A stretch of DNA of 26,373 bases from assembly GCA_947632275.1 (NCBI GenBank), contig CANROR010000011.1, positions 1 to 26,373 on the forward strand, written 5' to 3'. This stretch comes from an uncultured Bacilli bacterium (GTDB taxonomy: Bacteria > Bacillota_I > Bacilli_A > RF39 > UBA660). A program made the translations under genes and the position numbers. The notes below the pieces were generated by a model. It ran no database searches and was not told where the DNA came from. It was given only the letters and a program-made list of their open reading frames with translations. Shown here piece after piece: positions 6,364-15,002 of this stretch. Positions within the stretch are counted from its first letter, which is position 1; every line of letters begins with the position of its first letter.

Positions 6364-8129
6364 TGAAAGATTTGGAAAAAAGAAACTTAAAAGATTTATA
6401 CATTAATTTTTTTGTGGGGAAAAATCATAAACAAATTCCTAGTGCGCCTTTAGTACCCGAAAATGATCCCTCAGTTTTATTTAATACCGCGGGAATGCAA
6501 CCCTTGATTCCTTATTTAATGGGACAAGCTCATCCTTATGGAACCAGGCTTTGCAACTATCAAAAATGTTTAAGAACTACGGATTTAGATGAAGTTGGTG
6601 ATACGACCCATCATACCTTTTTTGAAATGTTAGGTAATTGGTCTTTAGGCGATTATTTTAAAGATGAATCCATTAGTTGGAGTTTTGAATTTTTAACCCA
6701 AGTTTTAGAAATTCCGGTGGAAAGACTCGCCGTTACAGTTTTTAAAGGTAATGATTTAATTGGCTTTGATGAAGTAAGTTATAATAAATGGTTAAGTTTA
6801 GGTATTCCGGAATCAAGAATTGCCAAAACGGAAAAAGATAATTTTTGGATTGCCGGGGAAACGGGACCATGTGGCCCGGATACCGAAATCTTTTACTTCC
6901 GAAGTAATGATGAAATACCGCGCGATTTTGATCCCGAAGATGATCGCTGGGTTGAAATTTGGAATAACGTATTTATGCAATATCATAAAGATGAAAAGGC
7001 CCAAATCACGGAACTTCCGAAGAAAAATGTCGATACCGGCATGGGTGTGGAAAGAACGACGGCGATATTGGAAGGCGTAAATGATAATTATACTTCAAGT
7101 ATTTGGCAAGATGTCATTGCTAAAATTGCCGAAATCGCTAGTCTTCCTTATGAAGGTAACGAACGGAGTATGCGAATTATTGCCGACCATATTCGGACGG
7201 CGACCTTTATCAGTGCCGATTATGCCGGCATAAAACCAAGTAATACGGATCAAGGTTATATTTTAAGAAGACTAATTAGAAGAGCGATTCGCCATGCCAA
7301 AGCTTTAAATATTGATTTAAATAGTAATTGGGAAGAAGAAATTGCCCGGATTATTATTCGAAAATACGAAAATTATTATTCCGAATTAAAAGAAAATGAA
7401 CAAGTGGTTTACGATGTTTTAAAAAATGAAAAAATTAAATTTAATCGAACTTTAGAAAAAGGTTTGAAAGAATTTGAAAAGGTAGTTAAAAATAATAATC
7501 AAATAGATGATGTAACCGCTTTTCATTTATATGATACCTACGGTTTTCCAATTGAATTAACTTTAGAACTAGCAAGTGAACGAAATATTAAGGTTGATAT
7601 CGAAGGCTTTAAACGCCGGTTTAAAGAGCATCAAGAGTTATCAAGAACGGCTTCCAGTGGCAAGTTTAAAGGTGGTTTGGCCGGCAATGGGGAAATTGAA
7701 ACGAAATATCATACGGCAACCCATTTACTTAATGCGGCTTTAAAAGAAGTTGTCAGTCGTGATGTCCATCAAAAGGGTAGTAATATCACGAGTGAAAGAA
7801 TGCGGTTTGACTTTTCTTGCGACCATAAATTAAGCAGTGAAGAATTAAGTCAAACGGAAGCCTTAGTTAATAAATGGATTAAAGAAGGTCTTGATGTTAC
7901 GGTAAAGGAAATGCCAAAGGCTGAAGCTTTACAAAGTGGCGCGGAATGCATGTTTATTGAAAAATATCCGGATTTAGTAACTGTTTATAGTATTGGTGAT
8001 GTTTCGAAAGAATTATGTGGGGGTCCCCATGTAAAAAATACTAGCGAACTAGGCCACTTTAAGATTATAAAAGAAGAAAGTTCTTCCGCGGGTGTTAGAA
8101 GAATTAAAGCGGTTTTAGAAAATGATTAA
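6363..8129 (+). CDS. alaS: Compact alanyl-tRNA synthetase
   Basis: Attaches Ala to tRNA-Ala. At 588 aa it is far shorter than the usual ~870 aa. The class II catalytic core is recognisable (HHTFFEMLGNWSLGDYF, GPCGPDTEIFY at 168-178, GMGVERT). The editing domain has its metal ligands: H450 and H454 (HTATH), and C552 and H556 (CGGPH). Compared with E. coli AlaRS, the linker before HTATH lacks the roughly 100-residue beta-barrel. The protein also ends right after the editing domain, so the oligomerisation helix and C-Ala domain are missing. The GPCGPDTE variant resembles, from memory, short AlaRS forms in reduced-genome bacteria. The alanine T-box upstream supports a real tRNA-charging role. The gene overlaps the acetyltransferase gene by 8 nt. 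A domain-deleted AlaRS-related paralogue is the alternative. Confidence 0.9.
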   Translation: MKDLEKRNLKDLYINFFVGKNHKQIPSAPLVPENDPSVLFNTAGMQPLIPYLMGQAHPYGTRLCNYQKCLRTTDLDEVGDTTHHTFFEMLGNWSLGDYFKDESISWSFEFLTQVLEIPVERLAVTVFKGNDLIGFDEVSYNKWLSLGIPESRIAKTEKDNFWIAGETGPCGPDTEIFYFRSNDEIPRDFDPEDDRWVEIWNNVFMQYHKDEKAQITELPKKNVDTGMGVERTTAILEGVNDNYTSSIWQDVIAKIAEIASLPYEGNERSMRIIADHIRTATFISADYAGIKPSNTDQGYILRRLIRRAIRHAKALNIDLNSNWEEEIARIIIRKYENYYSELKENEQVVYDVLKNEKIKFNRTLEKGLKEFEKVVKNNNQIDDVTAFHLYDTYGFPIELTLELASERNIKVDIEGFKRRFKEHQELSRTASSGKFKGGLAGNGEIETKYHTATHLLNAALKEVVSRDVHQKGSNITSERMRFDFSCDHKLSSEELSQTEALVNKWIKEGLDVTVKEMPKAEALQSGAECMFIEKYPDLVTVYSIGDVSKELCGGPHVKNTSELGHFKIIKEESSSAGVRRIKAVLEND

Positions 8130-8685
8130 ATCGAAAGCCGATTATCAAAATTTTATTAAAGTAGAAGCGGCGGCCTATCATAAAAGTTATCCCGACTTTA
8201 CCTATGAACATCGGATTTTAATTAAATTTTTAAAATTATATCGGAAAGTCGAATATTTTCATAATTGTCGAAAAGATTTAATAGGGAAAATATATTATCA
8301 ATTGTTATTAAAAAAGTATCAACGTCAAGAAATAAAATATCAAATTTTTTTATCCATTAATACCATTGATATTGGTTTAAGAATTATTCATGTAGGACCT
8401 ATTTATATTCATGGTGATTGTCAAATAGGTAAGAATTTTAAAATTCATCCCATGACCGTGATTAGTAAGCCATTGGGTCATAACGATAAATATCCCGTGA
8501 TTGGGGATGATGTTTGGGTTGGCCCTGGCGTTAAAATATTTGGTAAAATTAAAATTGGCGATGGGGCCGTAATTGGGGCTAATGCTTTAGTTAATAAAGA
8601 CATCGAAGCTAATGCCACTTACGCTGGCAATCCGGCGCAAAAAATAAATGATAAAGGTTATCGTGATTATTTTAAACAAGGCTAA
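8122..8685 (+). CDS. Hexapeptide-repeat acetyltransferase (serine acetyltransferase-like)
   Basis: This 187-aa protein has a helical N-terminal half and a C-terminal left-handed beta-helix of hexapeptide repeats (IHGDCQIGKNFKIHP, IGDDVWVGPGVKIFG, IKIGDGAVIGANALV). It ends with YAGNPAQKI, the usual close of CysE/LbH acyltransferases. Such enzymes transfer an acetyl group from acetyl-CoA to serine, a sugar or another acceptor. The length suits serine O-acetyltransferase-like or capsule-modifying enzymes. The start overlaps the end of alaS by 8 nt, so it is the last cistron of the T-box operon. If it makes O-acetylserine it would add another amino-acid link to the operon, but no cysteine genes lie nearby and the acceptor is unknown. 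Confidence 0.82.
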   Translation: MIKSKADYQNFIKVEAAAYHKSYPDFTYEHRILIKFLKLYRKVEYFHNCRKDLIGKIYYQLLLKKYQRQEIKYQIFLSINTIDIGLRIIHVGPIYIHGDCQIGKNFKIHPMTVISKPLGHNDKYPVIGDDVWVGPGVKIFGKIKIGDGAVIGANALVNKDIEANATYAGNPAQKINDKGYRDYFKQG

Positions 8686-8700
8686 ATGTCTTGTTTTTTC
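8674..8700 (+). terminator. Terminator of the T-box/alaS operon
   Basis: AAACAAG (8674-8680) pairs with CTTGTTT (8690-8696) across a 9-nt loop, with T-rich sequence following. The stop codon of the acetyltransferase gene lies in the loop. Confidence 0.75.
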
Positions 8701-8718
8701 TTGGAAAAAAGATATAAT
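8691..8718 (+). promoter_or_regulatory. Promoter of uppS
   Basis: TTGTTT (8691-8696), a 16-nt spacer and TATAAT (8713-8718) lie 20 nt before the uppS start. The -35 box coincides with the terminator tail of the upstream operon. Confidence 0.6.
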
Positions 8719-8737
8719 TTAAGTAAGCGAGGTAGTT

Positions 8738-9442
8738 ATGGAGGAAAAAAATTTACCAATTCATTTAGGAATTATCATGGATGGTAATGGGCGATGGGCC
8801 ACTAAAAGGGGGTTAAAACGGAGTGAAGGTCATAAAGCGGGAGCTAGTAATTTAAAAAAGTTATGTCTTTATTTAAATAAAATTGGGTTAAAATATTTAT
8901 CACTTTATGCTTTTTCGACAGAAAATTTTAAAAGAGAAGAAGCGGAAGTTAATTATTTAATGCAACTTTTTATTACCATGTTTAAAACGGAATTTGCAAC
9001 GCTTAAAAAAGCTAATATTAAAGTAGTTTTCTCGGGTGGAAGAGAACCTTTAGGAGATGAAGTATGGCAAGCTATGCAAAAAATTACCAATGAAACTAAG
9101 GATAATACGGGATGTACTTTAAACATATGTCTTAATTATGGTTCGCAAACAGAAATTGTCGATATGACCAAAAAGATATGTCAAAGATATCAAAATAAAG
9201 AAATTACTTTAGAGGATATTACGCCAGAATATATTCAAAAAAATTTATATCAAGATTTACCACCATTAGATTTAGTTATTCGTACCGGCGGTGAAATGCG
9301 GTTAAGTAACTTTATGTTATATCAAGCTTCTTATGCCGAGTTTTTCTTTACTAATACTTATTTTCCTGATTTGTCGGAAACCGAACTAGCTAAGATTTTA
9401 GAAGATTTTACGCAAAGGAATCGGCGATTCGGGGGCAACTAA
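8738..9442 (+). CDS. uppS: Undecaprenyl diphosphate synthase (cis-prenyltransferase)
   Basis: Condenses isopentenyl diphosphate units onto farnesyl diphosphate in cis to make the C55 lipid carrier for peptidoglycan and wall polymers. The 234-aa length is normal for the family. The diphosphate-binding motif IIMDGNGRWA (residues 12-21, with D15) is intact, as are LYAFSTENFKR and the C-terminal RTGGEMRLSNFMLYQ and EFFFT segments. The RTSGE motif carries Gly for Ser and Met for Gln, a mild variation. It stands alone with its own promoter and without the cdsA partner that often follows in Firmicutes. Confidence in the function is high. Confidence 0.95.
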   Translation: MEEKNLPIHLGIIMDGNGRWATKRGLKRSEGHKAGASNLKKLCLYLNKIGLKYLSLYAFSTENFKREEAEVNYLMQLFITMFKTEFATLKKANIKVVFSGGREPLGDEVWQAMQKITNETKDNTGCTLNICLNYGSQTEIVDMTKKICQRYQNKEITLEDITPEYIQKNLYQDLPPLDLVIRTGGEMRLSNFMLYQASYAEFFFTNTYFPDLSETELAKILEDFTQRNRRFGGN

Positions 9443-9450
9443 AAAAAAGA

Positions 9451-9479
9451 TTGTCAAATCAAAAATTGCATGATAAAGT
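9451..9479 (+). promoter_or_regulatory. Promoter of the SNF2-family gene
   Basis: TTGTCA (9451-9456), a 17-nt spacer and TAAAGT (9474-9479), 23 nt before the start codon, which is itself preceded by AGAGG. Confidence 0.6.
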
Positions 9480-9502
9480 ATTTATAAAAAAAGAGGTTAA
9501 AT

Positions 9503-12500
9503 ATGGAATTATATGAAGCAATAGAACAATTTTCCAACATTTGCTATCGCAATGATTTTATAAATGCGTTTAATAATAAAAGATATCCTAAAAAGATCGT
9601 ATTTTTAGGGTTAGATAAAGATTATAGTAAAAAATATAATTGTCAAATGTATAGCTTTCGCATTAATGACCGGGAGCAAAATTATGTTAAAATAGGGTTA
9701 GATGCTAAAAATAAAGTAGTTGTACGGGGCTGTACTTGTCGAAATCATCGTTTATATGAAAGCTGTGAACATGTGGCTGGCGTTATTTTATATTTTTACC
9801 CAGCTTTAAAAAATTTAGATAACTTTAATATGACGGATTATTCTAATGCCTTTTTAGATCGTTATAATGATAGTGCTACGTCCAAAATCAAAAAAGAAGT
9901 AAGGGTCGAAGTGAATATTACGAAAAATGATTCTAATTATTACTATTATAGTCGTGAATATTTAGATATAAAAATAACGATTGGATTAGATAAATTATAT
10001 AATTTAAATAATAAATTTTCGCGCTTTTGGGAAATTTATGAAAGTCAAGACGATTCTTTTTCGTTTGGCAAAAATTTTACTTATGATCCTACTTGTCATT
10101 ATTTTAGTGAAGATAGTCAAAAAATTATTGAGGCCTATAATAATTATTTAGAAACTTTAAATTATAATCGACGGAAAGCTGCTAAAAACTTTTTAAAAGC
10201 TTTAAAAAATATTCCTTTTGTCTTTAATAATTATAAGATTCCGAGAATTATGGAAGGCTTTCCCATTCGCACAACTTTAAGTAAAGAAAATGAGAAATAT
10301 ATTTTACAATTTATAAAAGAAAATAGTGATTTAGTAATTGAAGATGATTATGAATATGTTTTATATGAAGGAAAACTTTATCATTTAAATATTAAAGAAC
10401 AAAATTTATTAAAAGATATTTGGGAAGAAGATATTGAAAAATTAGAAATAACTAAAGAGCAATTTAATAAATTTACCAAGGGCTTATTTTTATATTTAAA
10501 AAATAATTTAGAAGTTGATGGTTCTGTTGATGATGTTATATTACCTAAAAATATTACTACCGAATTATATTTTGATATTGCTTATAATAAAATAATAGCT
10601 AATCCAAAATTTCGTTATGATAATGAAGAAGTAAGTTATTTTGCTAAAAATTCTTTAGTGTTAAGAGATATGGATTATGAAACGGAAGTAATTAATGATG
10701 TATTACATTATGGATTTATAATTGAAAATGAGACTTTAGAATTAAAAGATTTAGATCAACAAGTAGTATTTTTAGAAGAAGGTTTAGAAACTTTAGCGGA
10801 AAAATATGTAATATATACTTCGGAAAAATTAAAAAATACGCAAATAAAGAAAAAGAGTAATATTACTTCGATGTTTGGCATCGGCAAAGATAATATTTTA
10901 AGTTATAGTTTTGATTTAGGGGATATTAATAGTGATGAATTAGTTAATATTTTTAAAAATATTAAAAACAAGAAAAAATATTATCGCTTAAAAAACGGCA
11001 ATATTTTATCTTTGGAAGATGAATCATTACAAGAATTAGAACAATTAACTGAAGATTTGGAATTAAGTGATGAAGATATTATCAATGGGAAAGGCGAAGT
11101 TTTAAAATATCGGGCCATTTATTTAGATAGCTTAAAGAAAAATAAATATAATATTATTAGTACCGATAATTTATTTGATGATTTTATTAAAAATTTTTAT
11201 GCTTACAAAGATAGTGAACTTACTTTAAGTAATGATGAATTAAAGATTTTAAGAGATTACCAAGTCACGGGCGTTAAATGGTTATATAATTTACAAAAAA
11301 CAGGCTTTGGCGGTATTTTAGCCGATGAAATGGGCCTTGGTAAAACTATTCAAGTTATTTATTATTTAAAGCAAATATTAAAAGAAGAAGCGGATGCGGC
11401 CTTTTTAATTGTTGTTCCAACATCGCTTGCTTATAACTGGGATCATGAATTTGACTTATATGGCCCAAATATTAAAAAAATAATATGTGTTGGACCTAAG
11501 GCCAAACGCGAAGCCATCTTAAATGATTACCAAAATGGGGTTATTGTTACAACTTATGGTTTACTTAGAGAAGATGAAGAATTATATCAAAATAAACATT
11601 TTCATACAATGATTATTGATGAAGCTCAAAATATCAAAAATTATCAAGCGGGAGTAAGTAAATGTGTTAAAAAAATAAAAGCTAATACCAAATTTGCTTT
11701 GACCGGAACGCCTTTAGAAAATTCCATTTTAGAACTATGGAGCATTTTCGATTTTATTATGCCTGGATACTTAGCCACTTTAACGCGCTTTCAAACGAAA
11801 TATCGGATTAAAGATTTTAACGAAGATAGCGAAAGATTAATTGCTGGCTTAAATAAACAAATTAATCCGTTTATTTTAAGAAGAAAGAAAAGTGATGTTA
11901 CCAAAGAATTACCGGAGAAACTACTTAATGATATTTTTATTGAACTGGGTGATGAACAAAAGAAACTTTACGTCGCGGAACTTGAAAGAGTGCAAAAAGA
12001 AGCGGAAGAAATTATGCAAAATGGTGGTAAAAATGAAATTCAATTTAAAATTTTAACTTTACTTACCCGCTTACGGCAAATATGTATTGATCCAAGTATT
12101 ATTTATGAAGATTATCAAAACGGTTCAAATAAAATTGATACTTTAATTCATATTATAAAAGAATATATTGCCAACAATCATAAAATTTTAATTTTTTCGT
12201 CTTTCCGGACAGCTTTAAATATTGTAAAAACTCAATTAAATGAGGCTAAAATTGCTTCCTTTATGATTGATGGAACGGTAAAAAGCCAAAATCGGATGGC
12301 CATGGTTAACGAATTTAATGAAAGTGATAAGGCAAAAGTCTTTTTGATTATGCTAAAATCGGGTGGGACTGGCCTTAATTTAACCGCGGCCGATGTTGTC
12401 ATTCATCTTGATTTATGGTGGAATCCGCAAGCCGAAAATCAAGCCACAGACCGAGCACATCGAATTGGTCAAACTAAAGTCGTGGAAGTTATTCATTTAA

Positions 12501-12661
12501 TTATGAAAGGCACGATTGAAGAGAAAATATTAGAACTGCAAAATAAGAAAAGATTATTAAGTGATAAAATTATTGATGGCAGTGTGAGAACTAAGAATTT
12601 AATTAATGAATTAACGGAAGAAGATATTAAAAATTTATTAGCTTATGAAAATAAAGATTAA
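9503..12661 (+). CDS. SWIM-domain SNF2-family DNA translocase
   Basis: This 1052-aa protein begins with a SWIM zinc finger (C77, C79, C88 and H90 in CTC...CEH) in a DNA- or protein-binding region. A long linker of about 450 residues matches the layout of bacterial SNF2-associated regions. The helicase core follows: ADEMGLGKT (607-615, Walker A), IIDEAQ (D706-E707-A708-Q709), ALTGTPLENS, SGGTGLNLTAAD and DRAHRIGQ (R984 in motif VI). Swi2/Snf2 ATPases move along double-stranded DNA and remodel bound proteins. Bacterial SWIM members (HepA/HelZ type) are common in Firmicutes and are thought to act in transcription recycling or repair. All core motifs are present, so it should be an active ATPase. 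The target complex is not shown by the sequence. Confidence 0.93.
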   Translation: MELYEAIEQFSNICYRNDFINAFNNKRYPKKIVFLGLDKDYSKKYNCQMYSFRINDREQNYVKIGLDAKNKVVVRGCTCRNHRLYESCEHVAGVILYFYPALKNLDNFNMTDYSNAFLDRYNDSATSKIKKEVRVEVNITKNDSNYYYYSREYLDIKITIGLDKLYNLNNKFSRFWEIYESQDDSFSFGKNFTYDPTCHYFSEDSQKIIEAYNNYLETLNYNRRKAAKNFLKALKNIPFVFNNYKIPRIMEGFPIRTTLSKENEKYILQFIKENSDLVIEDDYEYVLYEGKLYHLNIKEQNLLKDIWEEDIEKLEITKEQFNKFTKGLFLYLKNNLEVDGSVDDVILPKNITTELYFDIAYNKIIANPKFRYDNEEVSYFAKNSLVLRDMDYETEVINDVLHYGFIIENETLELKDLDQQVVFLEEGLETLAEKYVIYTSEKLKNTQIKKKSNITSMFGIGKDNILSYSFDLGDINSDELVNIFKNIKNKKKYYRLKNGNILSLEDESLQELEQLTEDLELSDEDIINGKGEVLKYRAIYLDSLKKNKYNIISTDNLFDDFIKNFYAYKDSELTLSNDELKILRDYQVTGVKWLYNLQKTGFGGILADEMGLGKTIQVIYYLKQILKEEADAAFLIVVPTSLAYNWDHEFDLYGPNIKKIICVGPKAKREAILNDYQNGVIVTTYGLLREDEELYQNKHFHTMIIDEAQNIKNYQAGVSKCVKKIKANTKFALTGTPLENSILELWSIFDFIMPGYLATLTRFQTKYRIKDFNEDSERLIAGLNKQINPFILRRKKSDVTKELPEKLLNDIFIELGDEQKKLYVAELERVQKEAEEIMQNGGKNEIQFKILTLLTRLRQICIDPSIIYEDYQNGSNKIDTLIHIIKEYIANNHKILIFSSFRTALNIVKTQLNEAKIASFMIDGTVKSQNRMAMVNEFNESDKAKVFLIMLKSGGTGLNLTAADVVIHLDLWWNPQAENQATDRAHRIGQTKVVEVIHLIMKGTIEEKILELQNKKRLLSDKIIDGSVRTKNLINELTEEDIKNLLAYENKD

Positions 12662-12666
12662 ACACG

Positions 12667-12708
12667 TCATTGAAGATTTTTGCCACTAGTGGCAAAAATC
12701 TTCAATGA
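12667..12708. repeat. Perfect 42-bp palindrome with no spacer
   Basis: Bases 12667-12687 are exactly complementary to 12688-12708, giving 21-bp arms around a central ACTAGT. It starts 6 nt after the SNF2 stop codon. There is no T-run on its 3' side, so it is not an ordinary intrinsic terminator, although in RNA it would form a very stable stem. The promoter of the next gene starts 6 nt later. It could be a dyad operator, a recombination or insertion scar, or a transcript-end processing signal. Confidence 0.9.
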
Positions 12709-12713
12709 ATGTA

Positions 12714-12742
12714 TTGTCAAATTTTTTTAAATATTATATAAT
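12714..12742 (+). promoter_or_regulatory. Promoter of the AAA_14/DUF4143 gene
   Basis: TTGTCA (12714-12719), a 17-nt spacer and TATAAT (12737-12742), 35 nt upstream of the start codon and directly after the palindrome. Confidence 0.75.
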
Positions 12743-12777
12743 TAAATTGTTAAAATATTTAAAAAGAGGAGAAAATA

Positions 12778-14022
12778 ATGAAAGAAATAAAGAGAGATAT
12801 TTATTTAAATAAGTTAATAAGTCGAAGAGAAAATGGCTTAATTAAAGTAATAACCGGAATTAGAAGATGTGGTAAGTCTTATTTGTTAGATCCCATATAT
12901 AAAAATTATTTATTGGCGTCCGGAGTTAAAGAAAATCATATTATTAAGTTAGAATTAGATAGAGAAGAAAATAGTAAATATCGGGATCCGCATGAATTAA
13001 ATCTTTATGTTAAATCGCAAATAAAAGATCAAGATATGTATTATATTTTATTAGATGAAATCCAATTAGTAAATGGTTTTGAATATGTCTTAAATGGTTT
13101 TTTATATGAAAAAAATCTCGATGTTTATGTCACGGGAAGTAATTCTAAATTTTTATCATCCGATATTATTACCGAATTCCGGGGAAGAGGCGATGAAATA
13201 AGAGTCTTTCCTTTATCTTTTTCGGAATTTGTTGAAGCTTTTAAAGGAGAAAAAATAGAAGCTTGGAATGAGTATGTATTATATGGCGGGTTACCTTTAA
13301 TTTTAGCGAAAAAAACGGACGAAGAAAAAGCAAAATATTTAAAAGATTTATTCGAACAAACTTATCTAAAAGATATAATTGAGAGAAATAATATTCAAAG
13401 AACGGATATTATTGATTCCGTTATTAATATTTTAGCATCTTCAGTTGGTTCGCTTACTAACTCGCAAAAAATATATAATACTTTTGTAAGTAATGGTGAA
13501 AAAGATATTTCGTTAAATACGATAAATTCTTATTTAAAATTTATTGAAGATTCTTTTATTGTTAATAAATCTAATAGATATGATGTAAAGGGCAAAAAAT
13601 ATATTCAAACCCCATATAAATACTATTTTTCGGATATTGGTCTTCGTAATGCTCGCTTAAATTTTCGCCAACAAGAAGAAAATCATATTATGGAAAATAT
13701 CATTTACAATGAATTAATAGTAAGAGGATATAACGTTGATGTCGGTGTCGTGGAACTTAGAGATGAACAAAAAAATAGAAAACAAGTAGAAGTTGATTTT
13801 GTGTGTAATTTAGGAAATAAACGATATTATATCCAATCAGCATTAAATTTAGAAACAAGAGAAAAAACCATTCAAGAGGAACGACCTTTAATGAATATTG
13901 ATGATAATTTTAAAAAAATAATTGTTATAAAAGATAATATCAAACATTGGTACACCGAAGAAGGAATATTAGTTATAGGTATTCAAGAATTTTTATTAAA
14001 TCCTGATAGTTTAGATTTATAA
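12778..14022 (+). CDS. AAA_14/DUF4143 family ATPase
   Basis: This 414-aa protein has a Walker A motif (TGIRRCGKS, residues 26-34) and Walker B (YYILLDEIQ, D93-E94) in an AAA_14 domain. The TGSNSKFLSSDI and FRGRGDEIRVFPLSFSEF segments are typical of the family. The C-terminal DUF4143 half contains FSDIGLRNARL and, near residue 340, a QVEVDFVCN strand that resembles the PD-(D/E)XK-like core. These proteins are frequent, laterally mobile and multi-copy in gut Firmicutes, Bacteroidetes and Archaea, and their role is not established. AGAGGAG precedes the start. The Nudix gene follows after 10 nt, probably in the same transcript. Confidence 0.88.
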   Translation: MKEIKRDIYLNKLISRRENGLIKVITGIRRCGKSYLLDPIYKNYLLASGVKENHIIKLELDREENSKYRDPHELNLYVKSQIKDQDMYYILLDEIQLVNGFEYVLNGFLYEKNLDVYVTGSNSKFLSSDIITEFRGRGDEIRVFPLSFSEFVEAFKGEKIEAWNEYVLYGGLPLILAKKTDEEKAKYLKDLFEQTYLKDIIERNNIQRTDIIDSVINILASSVGSLTNSQKIYNTFVSNGEKDISLNTINSYLKFIEDSFIVNKSNRYDVKGKKYIQTPYKYYFSDIGLRNARLNFRQQEENHIMENIIYNELIVRGYNVDVGVVELRDEQKNRKQVEVDFVCNLGNKRYYIQSALNLETREKTIQEERPLMNIDDNFKKIIVIKDNIKHWYTEEGILVIGIQEFLLNPDSLDL

Positions 14023-14032
14023 TTGGAGGAGT

Positions 14033-14455
14033 ATGGATGGAAAAATGTTAGAAGTAAAATTATATGATTTAGGCTATTGCGAAGAAAAAGAATATACGCG
14101 CGTAGTTTGTGTATGTCGTTATCAAGGAAAATATGTTTTTTGTTATAATACCAAAAGAAAGGGTTGGGAAATTCCAGGCGGTCATATCGAAGAAGGTGAA
14201 ACTTGGCAAGAAGCGGCGAAAAGAGAAATGTATGAAGAAACTGGCGCTACAAAAATTAAATTAACCCCAATATGTGTATATAAAATTAGTACTTTTGCTT
14301 TACTTTGTAATTGTGAAATTTTAGAAATGGAAGATTTACCTAAAAATTATGAAATGGCTAAAATAATGCTAGCCGACGATTTACCTAATAATTTAACATA
14401 TCCGGATACCTTTAAATTATATTTTAAAACGGTTAAAGAAAAAATGAATTTATAA
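14033..14455 (+). CDS. Nudix hydrolase
   Basis: This 140-aa protein is little more than one Nudix domain. The Nudix box at residues 50-72 (GHIEEGETWQEAAKREMYEE plus TG) keeps every metal-binding and catalytic position of GX5EX7REUXEEXGU. Nudix enzymes hydrolyse nucleoside diphosphates linked to another moiety, and specificity cannot be read from the box. The gene lies 10 nt after the ATPase gene. GGAGG at 14025-14029 is rather close to ATG 14033; the in-frame ATG at 14045 is an alternative start. It was probably co-transferred with the ATPase and the next Nudix gene. Confidence 0.88.
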   Translation: MDGKMLEVKLYDLGYCEEKEYTRVVCVCRYQGKYVFCYNTKRKGWEIPGGHIEEGETWQEAAKREMYEETGATKIKLTPICVYKISTFALLCNCEILEMEDLPKNYEMAKIMLADDLPNNLTYPDTFKLYFKTVKEKMNL

Positions 14456-14483
14456 TTAAAATTAGAAATGAGGTAAAAAGATA

Positions 14484-14978
14484 ATGGAATATTGGGATCT
14501 GTATGATAAAAATCGCCAAAAATTAAATAAAGTAGTTAAAAGAGGAGATTATTTAAAAGATGACGAATATCATTTAGTAGTAAATGTGTGGCTCAAAAAT
14601 AATCAAAATGAATTTTTAATTACGCAAAGAAGTGCTAATAAAAGTTTTGCCTTTATGTGGGAATGCACTGGAGGTTCGGCTCTTAAAGGTGAAACTTCAA
14701 AAGAAGCAGCCATAAGAGAAGTTAAGGAAGAATTAGGAATTGATGTTAGTAAATCGAAAGCAAAATTAATAGGTTCAACTTTAAGATATTATGAAGGATG
14801 TCCTGATATTTTAGATGTTTGGTTATTTGAATGCAACGCTAAATTAGAAGATGTTAAAGTTCAAGTAGAAGAAGTAAATGATGTAATGTGGGCAAGTACT
14901 AAAAAAATATATGAATTATATAAAAATAATAAATTTGAAGCCAATGCCTTTTTTGAAGATGTTTTAAAAATAAAATAA
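14484..14978 (+). CDS. Nudix hydrolase, isopentenyl-diphosphate-isomerase-like group
   Basis: This 164-aa protein begins EYWDLYDKNRQKL and then has a YHLVVNVWLKN strand, the layout of the Nudix subgroup that includes YfcD and IPP isomerase-like proteins. The Nudix box (G64 to I86, GSALKGETSKEAAIREVKEE plus LGI) is complete. True IPP isomerases need a conserved Cys/Glu pair; C61 sits just before the box, but the rest of that signature is not clear, so a hydrolase is more likely. The gene follows the previous Nudix gene by 28 nt with GAGG upstream. It converges on the minus-strand HTH gene, with a shared weak terminator between them. Confidence 0.86.
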   Translation: MEYWDLYDKNRQKLNKVVKRGDYLKDDEYHLVVNVWLKNNQNEFLITQRSANKSFAFMWECTGGSALKGETSKEAAIREVKEELGIDVSKSKAKLIGSTLRYYEGCPDILDVWLFECNAKLEDVKVQVEEVNDVMWASTKKIYELYKNNKFEANAFFEDVLKIK

Positions 14979-15002
14979 TTTTATAAAGTAAAAGTAAATT
15001 TT

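Noticed and set aside
6820..7080. An 86-codon plus-strand frame inside alaS, plus a 63-codon minus-strand frame in the same place
   Set aside because: Both are shadows of the intact AlaRS reading frame, with no ribosome binding site and arginine/lysine-rich or nonsensical composition.
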